Source: CAYYFX01 sp964571855 (GTDB lineage Bacteria; ARS69). Taken from it: DNA of 35,579 nt. The translations under genes and the position numbers were made by a program. The DNA is taken from the NCBI GenBank assembly GCA_964571855.1, contig CAZNDO010000029.1, forward strand, positions 1 to 35,579. Direction: 5' to 3'. This document shows, piece by piece, positions 31,484-35,579 of this stretch. The first letter of the stretch is position 1. Every line of letters begins with the position of its first letter. The notes below the pieces were generated by a model. It ran no database searches. It was given only the letters and a program-made list of their open reading frames with translations, and had not been told where the DNA came from.

Positions 31484-34248
31484 GAGCGCGTCCCCTTCCG
31501 TCCGATCATCACGAAGAACCCGCCCTCCTTCTGCCCGGGCGCGAGGATCTCCGCGGCCTGCGCGAGCCCGCGCTCGGTGGCGGTCCCGCGCGGCTGCGGC
31601 TCGAACAGCGTCTCCCCGGCGAGCCCGTCGTCCTCCAGCCGCATGGCCGGGATTCCCCGCACGAACTCGAACCCGGTGCGGTCGAACCAGCGCTGCACCT
31701 CGCCGAACGCATGCTTCGACTCGTGCGGGTGCCGGTACTGGTCCGCGAACCACGCGCGCGCCTTCCCCGTGCCGGGCGCGGTGCGCCGCAGGACGGGATC
31801 GATCCAGCGCGCCCGGCCGCCGGTGAGGCGGAACGCCACGCGCCGCACGTCCGTGAGCAGCCGCCCCCAGCGGTTGTACAGCCCGATCACCACGTGGCCG
31901 CCCGGCTTGACGAGCCGCGCGATCGCCTCGAACCCGCCGTAGGGATCCGCGGTGTGGTGCAGCGTGCCGTTGCACAGCACCACGTCGAACACGCCCGGCC
32001 GGAACGCGGGGCGGAACAGGTTCATCTGCAGGAAGCGCACGCGATCGATGCCGTGCTCCCGGCGGAAGCGCTCCCCCAGCGCGAGGGACGCCAGCGACAG
32101 GTCCGTGCCGATCACGCGCCGGCAGGAGATCCCGAGGAAGTTCGAGAGCTGCCCCGTGCCGCAGCCCACCTCCAGCACGAGCCCGTTGTACGGGATCGTC
32201 TCGTCCAGGCGGCGCGCGTAGATGCCGCGCCGGGACTTCTCCAGGAGGGAGCGCACGGAGTCGTGCTCGTCGTAGTCCGGAAAGGGCGTCCCCTCGTAGA
32301 ACTCCTTCACGCGGTCCGTCACGTCCTGCTCGCCGCGGTACGCCTCGTGCGGGGCGAACAGCCGCGGGATCCCGTCGACGACCGGGTATTGCGTCCCGCA
32401 CGACCCGCAGCGCAGTCCCCCGTCGTCCCGCGCGAGATCGGCGCCGCAGCACGGCGACGCCAGCACCGGGTCCAGCACGGGGTCGGGGGCCGCCGCGCTC
32501 TCCGCGCGCGCGGGCGCGTGCCCCGGCTGGTCCTCCTTGCGGATCATGTGGCGCCCGAGGAACAGCACGTCGATGCCCGACGCCATGAACGTGGACCACG
32601 CGTCCTTCGGCGTGCGCACGATCGGCTCCCAGCCGAGGTTGAAGCTGGTGTTCACGAGCACGGGGCAGCCGGTGCGCGCGTGGAACGCGGCCAGGAGCCG
32701 GTGCAGCGCCGGGAACCGCTCCGCGTCCACGGTCTGGATGCGCGCGGACCCGTCCACGTGCGTGACGGACGGGATGGAGCCGCGCCGCGCCGCCGCCACC
32801 GGCGCCACCAGCAGCATGTACGGGCTCCCCACGCCTTCCGGCAGGTCGAACCACGCGCTCGCGTGTTCCGCCAGCACGCACGGGGCGAAGGGGCGGAAGC
32901 CCTCCCGGAACTTCACCTTGCGGTTGATGATGGACTGCATGTCGGGATGCCGCGCGTCCCCGAGGATGCTGCGGGAGCCGAGCGCGCGCGGTCCGAACTC
33001 CATCGCGCCCTGGAACCAGCCCACCACCTTCCCGGCATCCAGGGCGGCGGCGGCCTCCGCGCACAGGGCGTCGTCGTCCCCCAGCCGCACGCTCCGCGCC
33101 CCCGCGCGCGCGAGCAGGTTCGCGATCCCCGCGTCATCGAAGGACTCGCCGAGCAGGGACCCGCGCTGCGCGTCCCGCGGATCCGGCACGCGCTCGTTGC
33201 CGAGGAGCTGGTGCCAGATGAGGAGCGCCACGCCCAGCGCACCGCCCGCGTCGCCGGCCGCGGGCTGCACCCAGATCCGCTCGAACGGCCCCTCGCGCAG
33301 GATGCGCCCGTTCCCCACGCAGTTCAGCGCCACGCCGCCCGCGAGGCACAGGTCCCGCATCCCGGTCCGCTCGTGCACGTGGCGCGCGGAGCGCAGCATG
33401 ATCTCCTCGGTGACCCGCTGCACGGACGCCGCCGCGTCCTTGTCCACCTGGCGCACGGGCTCGCCCGGGCGGCGCGGCGGCGCGCCGAACAGCGCGTCGA
33501 ACCGCGGGCCGGTCATCGTGAGGCCCTGGCAGTAGTTGAAGTACGCCATGTCCATGCGGAACGAACCGTCGTCCTTCAGGTCCACGAGCTTCTCGAGGAT
33601 CCGCTCCGCGTACACGGGCTGGCCGTACGGCGCCAGCCCCATGAGCTTGTACTCGCCCGAGTTGACCTCGAAGCCGGTCCAGTACGTGAACGCGGAGTAC
33701 AGGAGGCCGAGGGAGTGCGGGAACATCTGCGCGTGGGTCAGCTCGATCCGGTTCCCGCGTCCCGTGCCCCAGGCCGCGGTGGCCCACTCCCCCACGCCGT
33801 CGAGCGTGAGGATGGCCGCCTCCTCGAACGGCGACGGGAGGAACGCGCTGGCCGCGTGCGACTCGTGGTGCTCGGCGAACACCACGCGCTTGCGGTACGC
33901 GCCGCCCAGCCCGTTGCGGATCTCGCGCGGCAGGTGGAGCTTCTTCTTCATCCACAGCGGCAGCGCGCGCGTGAACGAGGCGAAGCCGGCGGGCGCGAAC
34001 GCCAGGTACGTCTCCAGCAGGCGGTCGAACTTCAGGTAGGGCTTGTCGTAGAAGCCGACGAAGTCCAGGGCGCCGGCGTCGATCCCGGCCTGGCGGAGGC
34101 AGGCTTCCACGGCCGCGGCGGGGAAGTCGTCGTCGTGCTTCCTGCGGGAGAAGCGCTCCTCCTGGGCCGCAGCCACGACGCGCCCGTCCACGACCAGCGC
34201 GGCCGCCGCGTCGTGGTAGAACGCCGAGATGCCCAGGATCGCGGTCAT
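31480..34248 (-). CDS. Carbamoyltransferase fused to Trm112-like zinc ribbon and SAM methyltransferase
   Basis: The 922-residue protein has three parts. Residues 1 to about 575 form a NodU/CmcH/TobZ-type O-carbamoyltransferase: ILGISAFYHDAAA at the start, HHESHAASAF (127-136), and GAMEFGPRALGSRSILGD (414-431), with the YrdC-like C-terminal lobe ending at RHMIRK. It transfers carbamoyl from carbamoyl phosphate via carbamoyl-AMP to a hydroxyl. Residues about 598-632 form a Trm112-like zinc ribbon (C600/C601, C614, C617). Residues about 640-922 form a class I SAM methyltransferase with motif I VLEVGCGTGQ (691-700) and GTLHHTADP. The acceptor is unknown. The ATG at 34248 has GGGAGG upstream. Usual family proteins are 550-620 residues, so the fusion is unusual. 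It leads the operon with SxtJ and DUF5989. Confidence 0.9.
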   Translation of the reverse strand: MTAILGISAFYHDAAAALVVDGRVVAAAQEERFSRRKHDDDFPAAAVEACLRQAGIDAGALDFVGFYDKPYLKFDRLLETYLAFAPAGFASFTRALPLWMKKKLHLPREIRNGLGGAYRKRVVFAEHHESHAASAFLPSPFEEAAILTLDGVGEWATAAWGTGRGNRIELTHAQMFPHSLGLLYSAFTYWTGFEVNSGEYKLMGLAPYGQPVYAERILEKLVDLKDDGSFRMDMAYFNYCQGLTMTGPRFDALFGAPPRRPGEPVRQVDKDAAASVQRVTEEIMLRSARHVHERTGMRDLCLAGGVALNCVGNGRILREGPFERIWVQPAAGDAGGALGVALLIWHQLLGNERVPDPRDAQRGSLLGESFDDAGIANLLARAGARSVRLGDDDALCAEAAAALDAGKVVGWFQGAMEFGPRALGSRSILGDARHPDMQSIINRKVKFREGFRPFAPCVLAEHASAWFDLPEGVGSPYMLLVAPVAAARRGSIPSVTHVDGSARIQTVDAERFPALHRLLAAFHARTGCPVLVNTSFNLGWEPIVRTPKDAWSTFMASGIDVLFLGRHMIRKEDQPGHAPARAESAAAPDPVLDPVLASPCCGADLARDDGGLRCGSCGTQYPVVDGIPRLFAPHEAYRGEQDVTDRVKEFYEGTPFPDYDEHDSVRSLLEKSRRGIYARRLDETIPYNGLVLEVGCGTGQLSNFLGISCRRVIGTDLSLASLALGERFRREHGIDRVRFLQMNLFRPAFRPGVFDVVLCNGTLHHTADPYGGFEAIARLVKPGGHVVIGLYNRWGRLLTDVRRVAFRLTGGRARWIDPVLRRTAPGTGKARAWFADQYRHPHESKHAFGEVQRWFDRTGFEFVRGIPAMRLEDDGLAGETLFEPQPRGTATERGLAQAAEILAPGQKEGGFFVMIGRKGTRS

Positions 34249-34339
34249 CCGCGACGCCCCTCCCGCCCCGTCCGGACCGCGCCGACACGACCCGCCGGCG
34301 ACGGGGCGGCGGCCGGGCGGGGGCCGCGCGCAAGCCGCC

Positions 34340-34370
34340 AGTGTGGCGCGAAGGCGCGAAGCCGTGTCAA
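34340..34370 (-). promoter_or_regulatory. Possible promoter of the carbamoyltransferase operon
   Basis: On the minus strand TTGACA (34370-34365), a perfect -35, is followed after 19 bases by CACACT (34345-34340), a poor -10. It overlaps the -35 of the opposite SGNH promoter. The leader would be about 86 bases. Confidence 0.3.
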
Positions 34371-34392
34371 GCGGGATCGCGCATGCTACGAT
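34364..34392 (+). promoter_or_regulatory. Promoter of the second SGNH gene
   Basis: GTGTCA (34364-34369), 17 bases, TACGAT (34387-34392) preceded by TGC to make TGCTACGAT. A start near 34399 gives a leader of about 32 bases with GGAGGAG and GGAAG before the ATG at 34431. Confidence 0.5.
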
Positions 34393-34430
34393 GCGCGACC
34401 GCCGCGCCGCCGGAGGAGACGGAAGCCCCC

Positions 34431-35579
34431 ATGACGCGTGCCCTCCGGATCGCCCGCTTCGTGCTGGTACAGCTCCTGGTGCTCCTCGTCCTCGCGGAGA
34501 TCGGGCTGCGCGTGGCCCGCCGGTACAACGACAACGTCCGCATCCTGCTGTACCACCCCGGCATCGTCACCGGCTACGACGACGCGAGCACGCTCCCGGA
34601 CCTCCTCCGCCGCACGATCCTCGGGTACGGCCCGTACGAGGAGTTCGCCGGCTTCATCCGCAACTCGCGCGGGCTGCGCACGCACGAGTACGCCGCGGAG
34701 AAGCCGCCCGGGGTCACGCGGCTCGTGGTCCTGGGAGACTCCTTCACCGCGGAGTGCGGCGGCATCCCGTTCCCGGACATGTGGCACACGATCGCGGGGC
34801 GGCGCATGGACGAGGCGCTGCCCGGGGACCTCGAGGTGATCGCGCTGGGCGTCCCCGGCGTGGGGCCCATGTTCGAGCGCCGCATGTGGCAGCTGGAGGG
34901 GTCGCGGCTGTACGCGGACGCCGTGCTCCTGCAGCTCTTCGTGGGCAACGACTTCACCGACGAGTACGAGATGGCCCTGGCGCCGGATGCCGCGGCGTCC
35001 CTGGCCCGGGCCAGTGTCACGGTCCGCTTCGTCCGGAACGCCGCGCGCGCGCTGGCGGCCCGCGCGAACCGGGAGCTGGAGGACGTGCGCGTGGGCGCCG
35101 GGCCGGGCGAGGGCGCGCGCCGCGGCGGCTACGAGCTGCCCGAGTACCGCGAGCTCTCGAAGCAGCGCAAGCCGTACATGTCCCCCGAGCGGCTGCTGCG
35201 CATCGAGTCGCAGCGGCTGCGGCTGTGCGAGAAGGCGCAGGCGGGCGCCTTCGCCGAGCTCCTGGCCCGGGTCACGTCCGTGATCGGCGAACTGCACGCC
35301 GAGGTGTCCGCCGCCGGGATCCCGTTCCACGTGGTCGTCATCCCGGACCGCTTCCAGGTGAACCCGGACGAGCGGGCCGCGATGCTGGAATTCCTGGGGA
35401 TGACGGCGGACCAGTTCACGCCCTGGGACATGCCGCAGCGCGAGCTGGGCGCCTTCCTGGACCGGGAGGGGATCCCCTGGCTGGACCTGCTGGACACGAT
35501 GCGTGCGGCGGCGTCCGCGGAGCCGCTGTACTTCCCGGACGACATCCACTGGAACGTGCGCGGGAACGCCGTGGCCGCG
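34431..35579 (+). CDS. Membrane-anchored SGNH/GDSL-type hydrolase, cut by the window end
   Basis: At least 383 residues are present and the frame is open at the window edge. An N-terminal transmembrane anchor (about 9-26) is followed by an extracytoplasmic SGNH domain: VVLGDSFTAECGG (S104), LFVGNDFTDE (Asn block) and, close to the cut, DDIHWNVRGN (Asp and His block V). The same arrangement and DxHWN ending occur in the SGNH protein at 10465-11628. Related SGNH proteins act on acyl groups of exported glycans. It is divergent from the carbamoyltransferase operon, sharing a 182-base intergenic region, and homologues commonly sit near SxtJ, DUF5989 and carbamoyltransferase genes, suggesting one pathway. 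Only a few tens of residues are probably missing. Confidence 0.82.
   Translation, partial: MTRALRIARFVLVQLLVLLVLAEIGLRVARRYNDNVRILLYHPGIVTGYDDASTLPDLLRRTILGYGPYEEFAGFIRNSRGLRTHEYAAEKPPGVTRLVVLGDSFTAECGGIPFPDMWHTIAGRRMDEALPGDLEVIALGVPGVGPMFERRMWQLEGSRLYADAVLLQLFVGNDFTDEYEMALAPDAAASLARASVTVRFVRNAARALAARANRELEDVRVGAGPGEGARRGGYELPEYRELSKQRKPYMSPERLLRIESQRLRLCEKAQAGAFAELLARVTSVIGELHAEVSAAGIPFHVVVIPDRFQVNPDERAAMLEFLGMTADQFTPWDMPQRELGAFLDREGIPWLDLLDTMRAAASAEPLYFPDDIHWNVRGNAVAA

Noticed and set aside
1..35579. tRNA, rRNA, riboswitch, mobile element or attachment site.
   Set aside because: No cloverleaf, conserved RNA core, transposase, integrase or flanking direct repeat was found by reading both strands; small RNAs cannot be excluded by eye.

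Overview
The window is a chromosomal segment from a very GC-rich bacterium (roughly 70% or more G+C by eye). It carries 27 densely packed protein genes. I see no tRNA, rRNA, CRISPR array, insertion sequence or phage gene, and no gene-free stretch longer than 300 bases. Three large exported proteins (subtilase, FG-GAP/ASPIC protein, FG-GAP protein) end in the same FlgD-like Ig sorting module, with PNP, AGRRV, WDG and GVYF signatures. Together with many secreted lipoproteins and high G+C, this points to an FCB-group relative such as Ca. Eisenbacteria, Krumholzibacteriota or Gemmatimonadota. That placement is an inference; no marker gene settles it. Start codons are about 13 ATG, 12 GTG and 2 TTG.

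Region 1 (1-10.4 kb) is mostly housekeeping and metabolism. It holds heme O synthase (ctaB), a four-domain S1 RNA-binding protein with an RGG-rich tail, a ThrH-type phosphatase followed by a bifunctional formiminotransferase-cyclodeaminase, a small membrane protein overlapping a stand-alone response regulator, and an isopropylmalate/homocitrate synthase-family enzyme. It ends with an unknown membrane protein and a divergent pair of apparently degenerate enzymes: a COG0731-like radical SAM protein lacking its first cluster cysteine, and a transpeptidase-like exported protein lacking the SxxK residues.

Region 2 (10.4-20.3 kb) is export-oriented. It has an SGNH hydrolase translationally coupled to a secreted subtilase, a beta-helix lipoprotein, an FG-GAP/ASPIC protein, trpS, and a beta-lactamase-fold serine hydrolase coupled to trpS.

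Region 3 (20.3-30.8 kb) looks like an envelope or small-molecule biosynthesis locus. One operon encodes a flippase-like membrane protein, a glutamine-dependent asparagine synthetase and a DUF4185-like lipoprotein. Divergent from it are a hexapeptide acyltransferase fused to an acyl carrier protein and an AMP-forming acyl ligase coupled by a 4-base overlap. A sulfatase-fold lipoprotein and another FG-GAP surface protein follow.

Region 4 (30.8-35.6 kb) is the most intriguing. One operon encodes a carbamoyltransferase fused to a Trm112-like zinc ribbon and a SAM methyltransferase, then an SxtJ-family membrane protein and a DUF5989 membrane protein. A membrane-anchored SGNH hydrolase, cut by the window end, is divergent. 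It resembles an uncharacterised carbamoyl- and methyl-transfer modification system at the membrane.

Regulatory signals are unusually legible. A nine-base extended -10 motif, TGCTANNNT, sits ahead of six gene starts, usually without a good -35. Five gene junctions use the same 4-base GTGA overlap.
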